From NCBI RefSeq assembly GCF_017794965.1, contig NZ_CP051240.1, forward strand, positions 124,001-188,000: a stretch of 64,000 nt of DNA, given 5' to 3'. The notes under the pieces are model-generated. The model did no database searches, was not told where the DNA came from, and worked only from the letters and a program-made list of their open reading frames with translations. Numbering within the stretch: position 1 is the stretch's first letter; each line of letters begins with the position of its first letter. Both the position numbers and the translations under genes were made by a program. Positions 36,106 through 45,027 of the stretch are shown here, in pieces. The DNA is from Alcanivorax sp. (GTDB lineage Bacteria; Pseudomonadota; Gammaproteobacteria; Pseudomonadales; Alcanivoracaceae).

Positions 36106-36237
36106 GAGTTTAAAGTTCAAAGTTGAAACGCGGAGTAAGTCATCGGTTTTGCAATGCCGTGCCCGCGCTTGCCGGTAAAGTCGAGGGCACAGAGTCTCAA
36201 ACGCAAACCCCTCGCCCGCGCTTTTCAACTTTAAACT
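36106..36237. repeat. Heptad inverted-repeat element B (AAGTTGA type)
   Basis: Left arm 36106-36133 (GAGTTTA, AAGTTCA, AAGTTGA, AACGCGG) is mirrored by right arm 36217-36237 (CCGCGC.. TTTTCAA, CTTTAAA). The element lies 26 bp after the CDF stop, and the core is GC-rich without ORF. A REP-like half site (CGCCAGCAGGCTGGCACCTAC) follows at 36250-36270. Confidence 0.8.
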
Positions 36238-36289
36238 GACCCCCGGTTTTCGCCAGCAGGCTGGCACCTACAAAAGATATCAGGCAGTA

Positions 36290-36508
36290 ATGGATTTCAA
36301 ACAGGAAGACCTTAAAGCACTGGTGGAACGCACCATGCCTTTCGGTAAATATCAGGGGCGCGTGTTGATCGATGTGCCCGAAGAATATTTGTTGTGGTTT
36401 GCTGACAAGGGCTTTCCGAAAGGGGAGCTGGGCAGGCTGATGGCTCTGGCCCTGATGCTGAAAATGGATGGCACGGAAAAGCTGCTTGATCCACTCAGGG
36501 CCAAGTAA
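36290..36508 (+). CDS. DUF3820 protein
   Basis: 72 residues: 'TMPFGKYQGRVLIDVPEEYLLWFADKGFPKGELGRLMALALMLKMDG' is a full DUF3820 domain (PF12843, sometimes called quorum-sensing-regulated virulence factor). Structure-based proposals link the family to nucleic-acid exonuclease-like roles, unproven. It is followed 15 bp later by the DUF4336 gene, so probably co-transcribed. Confidence 0.88.
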   Translation: MDFKQEDLKALVERTMPFGKYQGRVLIDVPEEYLLWFADKGFPKGELGRLMALALMLKMDGTEKLLDPLRAK

Positions 36509-36523
36509 ACCAAGGAGAAACTG

Positions 36524-37204
36524 ATGTCACGCCTTCAACCCCTTGCTGATGCCGTCTGGCATGTATCTGTGCCGCATACCTTTGTGGGTTTGCATTTGGG
36601 AACTCGCATGACGGTGGTGAAATTGTCTTCCGGTGGACTGCTGCTGCATTCACCAATACCGGTGGATGATGCACTGGCGGCAGAGTTCGCCGGGCTCGGG
36701 GAGGTAAAACATATTGTTTGTCCGAACCTGTTCCATCATGTGTTCGCTGCTGAAGTGAAGGCCCGTTATCCTCAGGCCCTTTTGCATGGTCCAGCCAAGC
36801 TGGCGAAAAAGCGCAAGGACCTGAGCTTCGATGCGATGCTTTCGCAAACGCCGCACCCGGATTGGGGAAGTGACTTTGAGTTGGTGTTCATTGAAGGCTC
36901 CATGCTCAATGAAACCGTTTTCTTCCACTGTGCCAGTCGCACCCTTATCGCCGCGGACCTGATCGAGAATTTCCACCAGTGTGATCATGGCTTTACCCGC
37001 TGGTACCTGAAAATGGGCGGGTTGTGGCAGAAGCCGGGTTGGCACCCGATCCTGCGACTGGTCTACCTGAATCGCCGCAAGGCTCGCGCGAGCGTGACTC
37101 GTATTCTTGACTGGCCTGTCGAGAATCTCAGTCTGGCCCACGGCGATGTGATTACCGGTAATGCCCGTAATCAGCTCTACCTTGGGTTGAAGTGGTTGTT
37201 GTAG
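36524..37204 (+). CDS. DUF4336 protein (metallo-beta-lactamase-like fold)
   Basis: 226 residues of DUF4336 ('LHSPIPVDDALAAEFAGLGEVKHIVCPNLFHHVFAAEVKARYPQALLHGPAKLAKKRKDL', 'IAADLIENF'). The fold resembles an MBL hydrolase whose HxHxDH site is replaced by PNLFHHVF, so the usual di-metal site is missing and its activity is unknown. The stop codon (TAG at 37202-37204) lies inside the first unit of the 17-copy heptamer array that follows. Confidence 0.85.
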   Translation: MSRLQPLADAVWHVSVPHTFVGLHLGTRMTVVKLSSGGLLLHSPIPVDDALAAEFAGLGEVKHIVCPNLFHHVFAAEVKARYPQALLHGPAKLAKKRKDLSFDAMLSQTPHPDWGSDFELVFIEGSMLNETVFFHCASRTLIAADLIENFHQCDHGFTRWYLKMGGLWQKPGWHPILRLVYLNRRKARASVTRILDWPVENLSLAHGDVITGNARNQLYLGLKWLL

Positions 37205-37321
37205 CTACGAGCTACGAGCTACGAGCTACGAGCTACGAGCTACGAGCTACGAGCTACGAGCTACGAGCTACGAGCTACGAGCTACGAGCTACGAGCTACG
37301 AGCTACGAGCTACGAGCTACG
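37203..37321. repeat. 17 perfect tandem copies of AGCTACG (element C)
   Basis: 119 bp of exact 7-bp repeats start inside the DUF4336 stop codon. It is the longest and only perfect array in the window; the others have 2-5 imperfect units. It has no spacers, so it is not CRISPR. Being a perfect minisatellite, copy number probably varies by slippage. Confidence 0.97.
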
Positions 37322-37591
37322 CTCGATTGGATTAGGAAAGGCCAAAAAGTTCCCGGGGGTAGGCGCTTTCTTTAGCCGCTCGATTCGCCCAGGCAAGCTG
37401 GGCTTCTACAAAAAGGGTTTCTGAAGCGCCGTTGTAGGAGCCCAGCTTGCCTCAGCGAGGTAAGGGTTCCAGGACGTTTCCGGAGCCGCAGTCATTCAAC
37501 TTGCCCAGAGCCTCTCTTCCCCCCCTCCACATTTCTTGCACCTTTCTTCGCTATCTTCACTGCCATTATTCATGGTGTGTGTGGACAGTTC
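37322..37591. repeat. REP/BIME-like region before macA
   Basis: This gap has no gene. It starts with CTCGATTGGA, a tail also found after the arrays at 42057 and 47975. It then holds an inverted pair: TCGCCCAGGCAAGCTGGGC plus TTCTACAA (37385-37411) and TTGTAGGAGCCCAGCTTGCC (37432-37451). GCGAGGTAAGGGTTCCAG (37455-37472) follows and recurs at 42231 and 48090. The promoter of the efflux operon must lie in the last 100 bp. Confidence 0.7.
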
Positions 37592-38755
37592 ATGGCTACC
37601 TGGATTCGCCGTTACCCGAAAACGGCTGGTGTTTTACTGATTATGCTGCTCCTGATGCTGGTAACTGGCTGGCGCTGGGGGATGGCGTCTTCCCCGCAGA
37701 TCCAGTGGCAAACCGTCACGGTGGAACGGGGGGATGTGGAAGAGCTGGTGACCGCGCTGGGGACGTTGGAGCCCAGCGACTATGTGGATGTAGGGGCTCA
37801 GGTGTCCGGGCAGTTAACCCGTTTGCATGTGGCGGTGGGTGACCGGGTTGAGGAAGGCCAGCTATTGGCAGAGATTGATGCCTCGGTCCAGCAAAGCAAG
37901 GTGGATGCGGGTTTGGCGGAACTGGAATCCTTGCGTGCCCAACGGGATCAGCGCAAGGCCGAACTGGAACTGGCCCGGCTCCAGTTCCAGCGCCAGCAGC
38001 GCCTCCACGATGCCAGGGCGACCAGCGAAGATGCGTTCCAGAGTGCGCGCTCTGCACTGGCGGTGACGCAGGCTCAGATCAAGGTACTGGACGCACAGGT
38101 GCGTCAGAAGCAGGCCGCCATTGCCGGTGACCAGACCAGTCTGGGTTACGCCAGGATCTATGCGCCACGCACGGGGACGGTGGTCAGCATTGAGGCCCGG
38201 GAAGGACAGACCCTGAATGCCAACCAAACCACGCCGACTTTGATGCGCATTGCTGACCTTTCGGTGATGACGGTCTCAACCCAGGTCTCGGAAGCGGATG
38301 TGGATCGGCTGCAAAAGGGGATGTCGGTGTATTTCAACACACTGGGCAACAGCAAGTTGCGCTATGACAGCGCTCTGCGGCAGGTGCTGCCCACTCCGGA
38401 AGTGGTCAACAATGTGGTGCTGTATACCGCCGAGTTTGATATCGCCAATACCGAACAGCGGTTGATGTCGGGGATGACAGCCCAGGTGTTTTTCGTGGTG
38501 CAGTCCGCCCGCGATGTACTCAATCTGCCGGTGGCGGCGGTGAAACAGGCTGGTCGGGAACAGTGGCAGGTCCAGATTCTGGACAGCCGAGGCAAGGTGC
38601 AGCAGCAGAGCGTCAAGGCGGGCATCAGCAACCGGGTACGGATCGCCATTCTGGAGGGCTTGGCCGAAGGCGATAGTGTCATTGTCGGCCAGTCTTCCGC
38701 AGCTTCTGCCACGGATGGTGAGCAACGTCGTTCGCGTGGCCCGAGACTGTTCTGA
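37592..38755 (+). CDS. MacA-like periplasmic adaptor (membrane fusion protein)
   Basis: 387 residues: N-terminal membrane anchor (TAGVLLIMLLLMLVTGW), barrel-sandwich lipoyl halves (GAQVSGQLTRLHVAVGDRVEEGQLLAEID and GYARIYAPRTGTVVSIEAREGQT) around a long coiled-coil hairpin (about 100-175), and a beta-barrel domain. It links an inner-membrane MacB pump to an outer-membrane channel. The stop overlaps the macB start (TGATG). ATG 37592 gives the expected short cytosolic tip. Similar trios include MacAB-TolC and the pyoverdine exporter PvdRT-OpmQ; the cargo here is unknown. Confidence 0.92.
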   Translation: MATWIRRYPKTAGVLLIMLLLMLVTGWRWGMASSPQIQWQTVTVERGDVEELVTALGTLEPSDYVDVGAQVSGQLTRLHVAVGDRVEEGQLLAEIDASVQQSKVDAGLAELESLRAQRDQRKAELELARLQFQRQQRLHDARATSEDAFQSARSALAVTQAQIKVLDAQVRQKQAAIAGDQTSLGYARIYAPRTGTVVSIEAREGQTLNANQTTPTLMRIADLSVMTVSTQVSEADVDRLQKGMSVYFNTLGNSKLRYDSALRQVLPTPEVVNNVVLYTAEFDIANTEQRLMSGMTAQVFFVVQSARDVLNLPVAAVKQAGREQWQVQILDSRGKVQQQSVKAGISNRVRIAILEGLAEGDSVIVGQSSAASATDGEQRRSRGPRLF

Positions 38756-40689
38756 TGGCCTTGATCGAGCTGCGCAACATTCGCAAACGCTACCTTACCG
38801 GCGAGCAGCAGGTGGAAGTGCTGCATGGTATTGATCTGGATATCGAGGCCGGTGAGTTTCTTGCCATCATGGGCAGTTCCGGCTCCGGCAAATCTACATT
38901 GATGCACATTCTGGGTTGTCTGGATCAGCCCAGTGACGGCAGTTACCGCTTTGCCGGCAAGTCGGTGACCGGCATGGATCACGAACAGCTGGCCTGGCTA
39001 CGCCGCGAAATGTTCGGCTTTGTTTTCCAGAGCTATCACCTGATTGGAACCGCCAGTGCCTGGGAGAACGTGGCGCTGCCGGCTATCTATGCGGGTATGC
39101 CTCGTGAAGAACGTAAGCATCGTGCAGAGACATTATTGGCTGGGTTGGGGCTGCAGGAGCGCCTTGAGAATCGTCCCAATCAGTTGTCCGGCGGGCAGCA
39201 GCAGCGGGTGTCCATTGCCCGGGCATTGATGAATGGCGGCAAGGTCATTCTGGCTGATGAGCCCACCGGCGCGCTGGACAGCGCCAGCGGTGAGGCGGTG
39301 ATGGCGCAGTTGCAGCAACTGGCAGAGCAGGGTCATACGGTCATTGTGATTACCCACGATGCCAAAGTCGCCGCCCATGCGGACAGGGTGGTGGAAATTC
39401 ATGATGGCAATCTGATTGGCGATGTTCGTCACCGCAACCACCTTGCCGAACGTGCCCATGCCAATGTTGAGCCGCCGGTAGAGCGAGCTCTGCCGGATCT
39501 GGGCGAGGTGCGTGAGTCGGTGGTGATGGCCTTGCGTTCCCTGCGTGCTAACTGGATGCGCACCGTACTGACATTGCTGGGTATTGTGATCGGCGTGGGG
39601 GCAGTAGTGGTGATGCTCGCCATCGGTGAGGGGGCCAAGCAGGAGGTGGTCGACAGGATCAATGAACGGGGCTCTAACTTGTTGGTGATTCGCCCGGACC
39701 GGGGGCAGCAGCGCGTGGCAGATGGGGTGATCGCCACCCTGGTGCCGGAGGATGCAGAAGCGCTGAAAAAACTCCCCAATATCCTTCTGGCGGTGCCGGA
39801 GATTTCCGGTAGCGTGACCGCGCGGGCCAACGGCAAGGATATTTCCACCAGCGTTCAGGCGGTGAGCGCGGATTTTCCCCAGTTGCGGGACTGGGGGTTG
39901 GAGGCGGGCATATTCTTCGATGATCAGGATCTGACCCGCTATGCTCCGGTCGCGGTGATTGGCCAGACCGTGAAGCGATCACTGTTCCGGAATAGCGACC
40001 CACTGGGGCAATTTGTGTTGCTAAACAGCATCCCCTTTCAGGTTATCGGTGTAATGAGCGAACAGGGTGCATCGGGCCGCGGAGATGATCAGGACGATGT
40101 GGTGATTCTGCCGCTGACCACCGGAACCTTGCGATTATTCGGGCAGAACTATCTTCGCTCCATCACCCTGGCGGTGGATGACGTAACGCAAATTGACGCG
40201 ACAGAAAAGGCGGCAGTGCAGCTGCTCAGCCAGCGGCATGGCAAGGAAGATGTAAGGGTGTTCAATATGGCATCACTGCTCGACATGGTATCGGAAACCC
40301 AGAACACCCTGACCATGCTGCTCGGTTCCATTGCTGGAATTTCGCTGCTGGTCGGCGGCATTGGGGTGATGAATATCATGCTCGTCAGCGTGACTGAACG
40401 GGTTCATGAGATCGGCATTCGCATGGCAACGGGGGCGCGCCGTCGGAATATTCTCCAGCAGTTTCTTACCGAGTCTGTGGTGGTGTCTGCATTGGGTGGC
40501 GTAGTGGGTGTTCTGGCCGGCGTGTTGATTGGGCTACTGCTGGCGCAGCTGGGAATGGCCATCATATTTTCTGTGCCGGTCATGGTGGCGTCATTTGTGT
40601 GTGCGGCGGGAATTGGCCTGTTGTTCGGTTTTGCACCTGCGCTAAAAGCCGCGCGCCTGAACCCGGTGGAGGCACTCAGCAATGATTAA
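38755..40689 (+). CDS. MacB-like ABC exporter (ATPase-permease)
   Basis: 644 residues: an N-terminal ATPase (Walker A GSSGSGKST, signature LSGGQQQR, Walker B VILADEPTGALD), one TM helix, a large periplasmic domain, and three C-terminal TM helices ending in PALKAARLNPVEALSND. This is the complete MacB layout. It works as a mechanotransmitter, pushing substrates from the periplasm through MacA to the outer channel. It overlaps macA by one base and the OMF gene by eight. Confidence 0.96.
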   Translation: MALIELRNIRKRYLTGEQQVEVLHGIDLDIEAGEFLAIMGSSGSGKSTLMHILGCLDQPSDGSYRFAGKSVTGMDHEQLAWLRREMFGFVFQSYHLIGTASAWENVALPAIYAGMPREERKHRAETLLAGLGLQERLENRPNQLSGGQQQRVSIARALMNGGKVILADEPTGALDSASGEAVMAQLQQLAEQGHTVIVITHDAKVAAHADRVVEIHDGNLIGDVRHRNHLAERAHANVEPPVERALPDLGEVRESVVMALRSLRANWMRTVLTLLGIVIGVGAVVVMLAIGEGAKQEVVDRINERGSNLLVIRPDRGQQRVADGVIATLVPEDAEALKKLPNILLAVPEISGSVTARANGKDISTSVQAVSADFPQLRDWGLEAGIFFDDQDLTRYAPVAVIGQTVKRSLFRNSDPLGQFVLLNSIPFQVIGVMSEQGASGRGDDQDDVVILPLTTGTLRLFGQNYLRSITLAVDDVTQIDATEKAAVQLLSQRHGKEDVRVFNMASLLDMVSETQNTLTMLLGSIAGISLLVGGIGVMNIMLVSVTERVHEIGIRMATGARRRNILQQFLTESVVVSALGGVVGVLAGVLIGLLLAQLGMAIIFSVPVMVASFVCAAGIGLLFGFAPALKAARLNPVEALSND

Positions 40690-42058
40690 AAGAGCCTCAG
40701 CATTGCTGCTGACCATTGCCCTGCTTTCCGGTTGCGCTATTCAGTCTGGCCTGGAGGTACCTGAACAGACGATGCCTGAACAGTGGCTTAACCAGCAAAG
40801 TGCCAGTGAGGCCATGGTGGAGCATCCTCTATGGTGGCAGCAGTTCGAAAGTCAGGAGCTCAATCAATTGGTAGAGAAAGCCCTGGCGGCCAATACGGAT
40901 CTGCAGGCGGCGGCAGCTCGGGTGGAGCAAGCTGATGCCCAGCTGGCCCTGGCAGGTTCCGCCTTGTTCCCGACATTGGGAATGAATGCCGGAGGTAGCC
41001 GTAGTGGTACGGTAGGTGAAAACGGTAGCAGTGATACTTTCAGTGCTTCTCTCAATGCGAGCTATGAACTGGATCTGTGGGGGCAAATTCGCAACAGCCG
41101 TGATGCGGCACGCGCTTCCTTGCTGGCCAGCCGCTTCAACCGCGATACCGTGCAGCTCACGGTGATTGCCAGCGTGGTGAATACTTATCTGCAGGTGCGT
41201 TACCTGCAAGACAATCTGGCGCTGGCGGAAGAAAATCTGCAGCTGGCACAGCAGGTGCTGGCGGTGGTGCAGGCCAAGGTGGAAAACGGCGCAGTCTCAC
41301 CGCAGGATCTGGCTCAGCAGAAAACCGTCGTGGCCAATGCCCAGGCGCAGTTGCCGTCGCTCCAGCATCAGCTGCGTCAGAGTCGTTATGCGCTGGCCGT
41401 GCTGGTAGGCGAAATGCCCCAGGCATTTACGGTCAGTGGTGGCCAGCTGGATACCCTTGCGCTGCCGGTGATCCAGGCAGACCTGCCTGACCAGGTACTG
41501 GCCCGGCGTCCGGATGTGGCCCAAGCCCAGGCCGCTCTGATGGCGGCGGATTACGCCGTGGCTGCCGCCCGGGCAGATTACTGGCCTTCCATTTCTCTCA
41601 CTGGCAGTGGCGGTTATGCCAGCACCGAGCTGTCTTCCCTGTTCAATGGCGATGCCCTCTACAGCCTGGGCGTGTCGCTGGCCCAGACCCTGTTTGATGG
41701 CGGTGCCCGCAGTGCCCGCATCGACCAGAGCAGGGCGGCCTGGGAAGAACAGGTGGCGGGCTATACCGGCACGCTGTTGGTGGCCTTGCAGGAAGTGGAG
41801 CAATCCTTGAGTAACGTGCAATCGCTAGCCGACCAGCAACAGTATCGCGAGGAAGCCTATCGTCAGGCGGAAGAAGCCTACCGGGTAGCGCAGGTACGCT
41901 ATCAGGAAGGGGAGACGGAGCTCACCGATGTGCTTAGTGCACAAAGCAGCTTCAACAACGCCCGGCAGAACAGCCTGGATCTGATCTACAACCAGTACCT
42001 GTCCCGCGTCACCCTGTACCGGGTGCTGGGGCAGGGCGGGGGAGAGGCGGAGTCTTGA
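40682..42058 (+). CDS. Outer-membrane efflux lipoprotein (NodT/OprM family)
   Basis: A 458-residue TolC-like channel with lipobox LLSGCAIQSG and two OEP repeats (ANTDLQAAAARVEQADAQLALAGSALFPTLG.. and ..RRPDVAQAQAALMAADYAVAAARADYWPSISL), as in OprM/NodT. It completes the tripartite pump with the two upstream genes. The stop TGA at 42056-42058 overlaps the first unit of heptamer element D. Confidence 0.95.
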   Translation: MIKRASALLLTIALLSGCAIQSGLEVPEQTMPEQWLNQQSASEAMVEHPLWWQQFESQELNQLVEKALAANTDLQAAAARVEQADAQLALAGSALFPTLGMNAGGSRSGTVGENGSSDTFSASLNASYELDLWGQIRNSRDAARASLLASRFNRDTVQLTVIASVVNTYLQVRYLQDNLALAEENLQLAQQVLAVVQAKVENGAVSPQDLAQQKTVVANAQAQLPSLQHQLRQSRYALAVLVGEMPQAFTVSGGQLDTLALPVIQADLPDQVLARRPDVAQAQAALMAADYAVAAARADYWPSISLTGSGGYASTELSSLFNGDALYSLGVSLAQTLFDGGARSARIDQSRAAWEEQVAGYTGTLLVALQEVEQSLSNVQSLADQQQYREEAYRQAEEAYRVAQVRYQEGETELTDVLSAQSSFNNARQNSLDLIYNQYLSRVTLYRVLGQGGGEAES

Positions 42059-42413
42059 GCTGCGTGCTACAAGCTACGCTTGATTGGAAAGGAAAACCCC
42101 AAAAGGTTCCCTGGTTTCTGCATTTCTACGAAGCCGCTGTAGGAACCGGAGTGCAACGGAGGTAACAGCCGAAGGCTGGCCCGAAGGGTGAGCGCAGCGA
42201 ATAACTTGCCTGCAAGCGATCCGAGCCTGAGCGAGGTGAGGGTTCCAGAAACGCATTTAAAACCTGGAGGAAATCCCTCCCTCGCAGGAACGTGGCGCGG
42301 CGAATAACGGACGTTCGGCCGCGAACCGTGCGCAGGATGAGCAATGCCAGCACCCATTGCCCGAACATCGTTGCGCCTCCACAATGTTTGAACATTCAGA
42401 ACCCGGCAGCTCC
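42057..42413. repeat. Composite repeat region, element D
   Basis: No gene is seen here. It opens with three heptamers (GAGCTGC, GTGCTAC, AAGCTAC, 42057-42077) and the GCTTGATTGGA tail. A 66-bp block (42137-42202) follows that recurs inverted at 48268-48333 with one mismatch, then a block (42207-42254) shared with 48066-48113. The last 110 bp before the HDAC-family gene are unique and should hold its promoter. Confidence 0.8.
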
Positions 42414-43322
42414 ATGCTTCCCCTCGTCTATCACCCCGACTACAGCTTCCCCTTTCCGGGTGAACACCGCTTCCCCATGGAGAAGTTTTCGCTGCTGCAT
42501 CGGCACCTGCGCTCGCTGGGTATTGCCCACCGTGATAATGAGTTTCGGCCGGGCAGGGCAAGGGCGTCACTGTTGGGACAGGCGCACTGCCCGGATTATG
42601 TGGCGGCCATGATTGGTGGCACGCTGGATCAGAAGGCCTTGCGCAGGATGGGTTTACCCTGGAGTGAAGGGTTGATGCGGCGCACCTGCATCGCGCCCAT
42701 GGGCACCTTGCTCACCGCGCAGCTGGCACTCAAGCATGGTCTGGCCTGTCACCTGGCGGGCGGTACCCATCATGCCCATTATGACTTCGGATCCGGATTC
42801 TGCATTTTCAATGATCTCGCCTTTGCCGCGAAGCACCTGCTGGTTAGCGGGGCGGTGCAGAACATTCTGATCTTTGATTGCGATGTCCACCAGGGTGACG
42901 GTACGGCTGCCATGCTGACGGACGAGCCTCGCGTCTTTACCTGCTCGATTCACTGCGAAAAGAATTTCCCGGTACGCAAGATGGATAGCGACCTGGATGT
43001 GGGACTTCCGTTGGGGATGACCGACCGGGGTTATCTGGATACGGTCTTCGATACGTTGGAGGGGCTGCTGGAAAGCGTTCAGCCAGACCTGGTGCTCTAT
43101 GATGCCGGCGTGGATATCTATGAGCAGGATCCACTGGGGCGTCTGGCTGTTTCCCTGCAAGGGGTCGCCGACCGGGATCGTGGTGTGATCCAGCGCTGTC
43201 GCGATAAAGGCATCCCGGTGGCCACGGTCATCGGTGGCGGCTACGATGACGACAGGCAGGCACTGGCGCGTCGTCACGCGCTGGTGATCGAAGAAGCGGC
43301 TAGAATAGCGATTTCAATGTAG
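42414..43322 (+). CDS. Histone-deacetylase-family (acetoin utilisation-like) hydrolase
   Basis: 302 residues of the class II HDAC/AcuC-like superfamily. Active-site GGTHHAHYDFGSGFCIFND (His119, His120), zinc ligands in IFDCDVHQGDGTA (Asp157, His159) and YDAGVDIYEQDPLG (Asp in AGVD), and GGGYDDD near the end are all intact. Bacterial members deacetylate acetylpolyamines or proteins. The polyamine genes speE/speA lie 1.7 kb on, which is suggestive only. ATG 42414 matches the family start (MLPLVYHPDYS); the upstream frame from 42357 runs into repeat DNA. Confidence 0.9.
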   Translation: MLPLVYHPDYSFPFPGEHRFPMEKFSLLHRHLRSLGIAHRDNEFRPGRARASLLGQAHCPDYVAAMIGGTLDQKALRRMGLPWSEGLMRRTCIAPMGTLLTAQLALKHGLACHLAGGTHHAHYDFGSGFCIFNDLAFAAKHLLVSGAVQNILIFDCDVHQGDGTAAMLTDEPRVFTCSIHCEKNFPVRKMDSDLDVGLPLGMTDRGYLDTVFDTLEGLLESVQPDLVLYDAGVDIYEQDPLGRLAVSLQGVADRDRGVIQRCRDKGIPVATVIGGGYDDDRQALARRHALVIEEAARIAISM

Positions 43323-43365
43323 CATCATTTCTGGCGGCTTTGTGAGGTGGGGCGGACAGAGAAGC

Positions 43366-43521
43366 AGTTGAAAGTTCAAAGTTGAAAGTTAAAAAGGCGC
43401 GGGGAAGGAGGGTTCCGTTCGTGTAGTCCCTGCCCGCGCCGTTACCCGTTAGCGCGGGCACGGCGGTTAAAAACCTGCAGGCCTGATCCGCGTTTCAACT
43501 TTAAACTTTGAACTTTCAACT
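43366..43521. repeat. Heptad inverted-repeat element E (AAGTTGA type)
   Basis: Left arm 43366-43393 (AGTTGAA, AGTTCAA, AGTTGAA, AGTTAAA) is followed by GGCGCGG. Right arm 43488-43521 is CCGCG then TTTCAAC, TTTAAAC, TTTGAAC, TTTCAAC. The core contains a strong internal CCCGCGC..GCGCGGG hairpin. It lies between the HDAC-family and cbiX genes, both on the plus strand. Confidence 0.88.
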
Positions 43522-43579
43522 CTACCCATGCCGCTGTCAGACTATTCACCTGTCAGGTAAGCGTAATAAAGGAGTTCCC

Positions 43580-43963
43580 ATGTCCAAAGCCCTGTTAATC
43601 ATGGCCCACGGCAGCCGCAGTGAAACGGCGAATGATGAATTTCGCGCTCTGGTAGAGAGAGTGGCGGAAGCGGCCCATGCCAGTGGGCAGGAGTATGTCG
43701 CAGTGATTCCCTGCTTTCTGGAGCTGGCGAAACCCTCTTTGATTGAAGCCATTCAACAGCTGGAGCATCAGCCGGTGGAGGCCGTTCAGCTGTACCCATT
43801 GTTCTTCAACAAGGGAAAGCATGTGGGGCGGGACATTCCTGCACAGATTGAGGAGGCGCGGGAGCGGTTTCCTGATCTGGATATCGAGCTACTGGATTAC
43901 TTTGGAAATTCAGAGGGGTTGGCGGAGCTGGTGTTGTCGCATATTGGAAGGCAGGGCGGGTAG
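43580..43963 (+). CDS. CbiX-type sirohydrochlorin chelatase family protein
   Basis: 127 residues, the short CbiXS form that acts as a homodimer. AHGSRSETANDEF carries the conserved metal-site His and 'VQLYPLFFNKGKHVGRDIPAQIEEA' the second. It inserts Co (or Ni/Fe) into sirohydrochlorin in anaerobic cobalamin or sirohaem-type pathways. AAGGAG precedes ATG 43580; the longer frame from 43508 lies in repeat DNA. Cobalamin genes cobU/cobC/cobT are 19 kb away, so a link is only metabolic. Confidence 0.88.
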   Translation: MSKALLIMAHGSRSETANDEFRALVERVAEAAHASGQEYVAVIPCFLELAKPSLIEAIQQLEHQPVEAVQLYPLFFNKGKHVGRDIPAQIEEARERFPDLDIELLDYFGNSEGLAELVLSHIGRQGG

Positions 43964-44047
43964 AGTTAACAGTTAACAGTGAATAGTTAATAGCGAAACC
44001 CTTGCGCCTCTTCGGGGGCTGGCGTCTTGCATGATGCGTGTTGCAGC
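43964..44047. repeat. Mixed heptad element F (TAGTTAA arm and GCGTG arm)
   Basis: Left arm 43964-43991 (AGTTAAC, AGTTAAC, AGTGAAT, AGTTAAT) begins on the base after the cbiX stop. At 44027-44047 a different heptad type appears (TTGCATG, ATGCGTG, TTGCAGC). The two arms are not complementary, unlike most other elements. It is followed by the AT-rich lipoprotein gene. Confidence 0.7.
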
Positions 44048-44146
44048 CGTCGAGCTGATTTCTGGTTTGGTGCCGGGATATGTCGCATTTAGTAAAACGG
44101 TTATTTAAGAATAGCAGGTTGTTTTTTTGAGTTGGTGAGGGGTGAA

Positions 44147-44971
44147 GTGAAGTTATTAATGGGGTTGATTTTCTTGTTTGTGTTGGTGGGTTGTGGTGAT
44201 GGGGTGGAGGTCGAGAGAGATGCTTACTCTGATCCTGACAAGGTTTTCGATGAAGCCTTGCAGGCCCATGAAGACGGTAATTACGAGGAAGCGCTTAGAA
44301 AGCATATCTGGTTTTATCAATATGCGCTTGATTACCAGCCCTCTTTATCTGGAGTTAGATTGTCATATGCCTTGAGCGACTGGGGATGTTTGGCAACTAA
44401 ATACCCTGATGCGTTAGTCGCTTTGGAATATTTTGTTGATAAGGAAGAGGATGAAGTCAAAGATGGTGGTGATGTTTACTCTAGCTTTCATGACTTTGAA
44501 TCTATTAATGGGGTGCTCGGCAATGAGGAGCGAATAATCGCTCTCTTTGAGTGGCTAGACAGAAATGATGAGAGGTTGGCAGAGAAGGTTTCCAATTTGG
44601 CTCGTCCGGCATTAATAGAAGCTGAAAAGTACGCCTTGGTCGGGAAATATCTTGATTCGGAGAGAGAGTTGGATATGCAACTGATGCAGCTGGAAGTTGT
44701 AAGTAACTTTGATGTTCCGGGTGCTAAGGATGGTGAAATGGAAGACTATGCGTATGAAACTTTTTCTGAAGAAATTCAAACTATGGTCGCGATCCTGGCG
44801 AAGAATGGCCGCCTTGATGAAATTGAAAGGATGTCGAGAAAAGCCGAAGAGAAGTGGGATGACGAGGGTTTCAAAGCGCAATTGGAACTAGCCCGGCGTG
44901 GGGTTTTTCCAGAGCGAATAAAGAAAAACAGTACCTGCTGTTCCCAGAGTGAATGTGTTGAAAGTGAATGA
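44147..44971 (+). CDS. AT-rich putative lipoprotein of unknown function
   Basis: 274 residues. The signal sequence MKLLMGLIFLFVLVGC ends in a lipobox. The rest is acidic and helical with TPR-like spacing (DEALQAHEDGNYEEALRKHIWFYQYAL). No family is recognised. Codon use and AT content stand far from the GC-rich neighbours, a sign of recent transfer. GTG 44147 with GAGGGG upstream gives the cleanest signal peptide; TTG 44132 is also in frame. A CCSQSEC tail may form disulphides. Confidence 0.7.
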   Translation: MKLLMGLIFLFVLVGCGDGVEVERDAYSDPDKVFDEALQAHEDGNYEEALRKHIWFYQYALDYQPSLSGVRLSYALSDWGCLATKYPDALVALEYFVDKEEDEVKDGGDVYSSFHDFESINGVLGNEERIIALFEWLDRNDERLAEKVSNLARPALIEAEKYALVGKYLDSERELDMQLMQLEVVSNFDVPGAKDGEMEDYAYETFSEEIQTMVAILAKNGRLDEIERMSRKAEEKWDDEGFKAQLELARRGVFPERIKKNSTCCSQSECVESE

Positions 44972-44977
44972 TCGGTG

Positions 44978-45012
44978 GTGGCGCCCTTCCCGTAGCCCGG
45001 TGAGGGCGCCAC
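44978..45012. terminator. Bidirectional hairpin between convergent genes
   Basis: GTGGCGCCCT (44978-44987) pairs perfectly with AGGGCGCCAC (45003-45012). It lies between the lipoprotein and speE stops. There is no clear T-run on either side, so termination strength is uncertain. Confidence 0.65.
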
Positions 45013-45027
45013 TTCTGTGGCTGGTTA

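Noticed and set aside
37203..37321. Tandem repeat considered as a CRISPR array
   Set aside because: Units are seven bases, contiguous and identical, with no spacers, and no cas genes are present.
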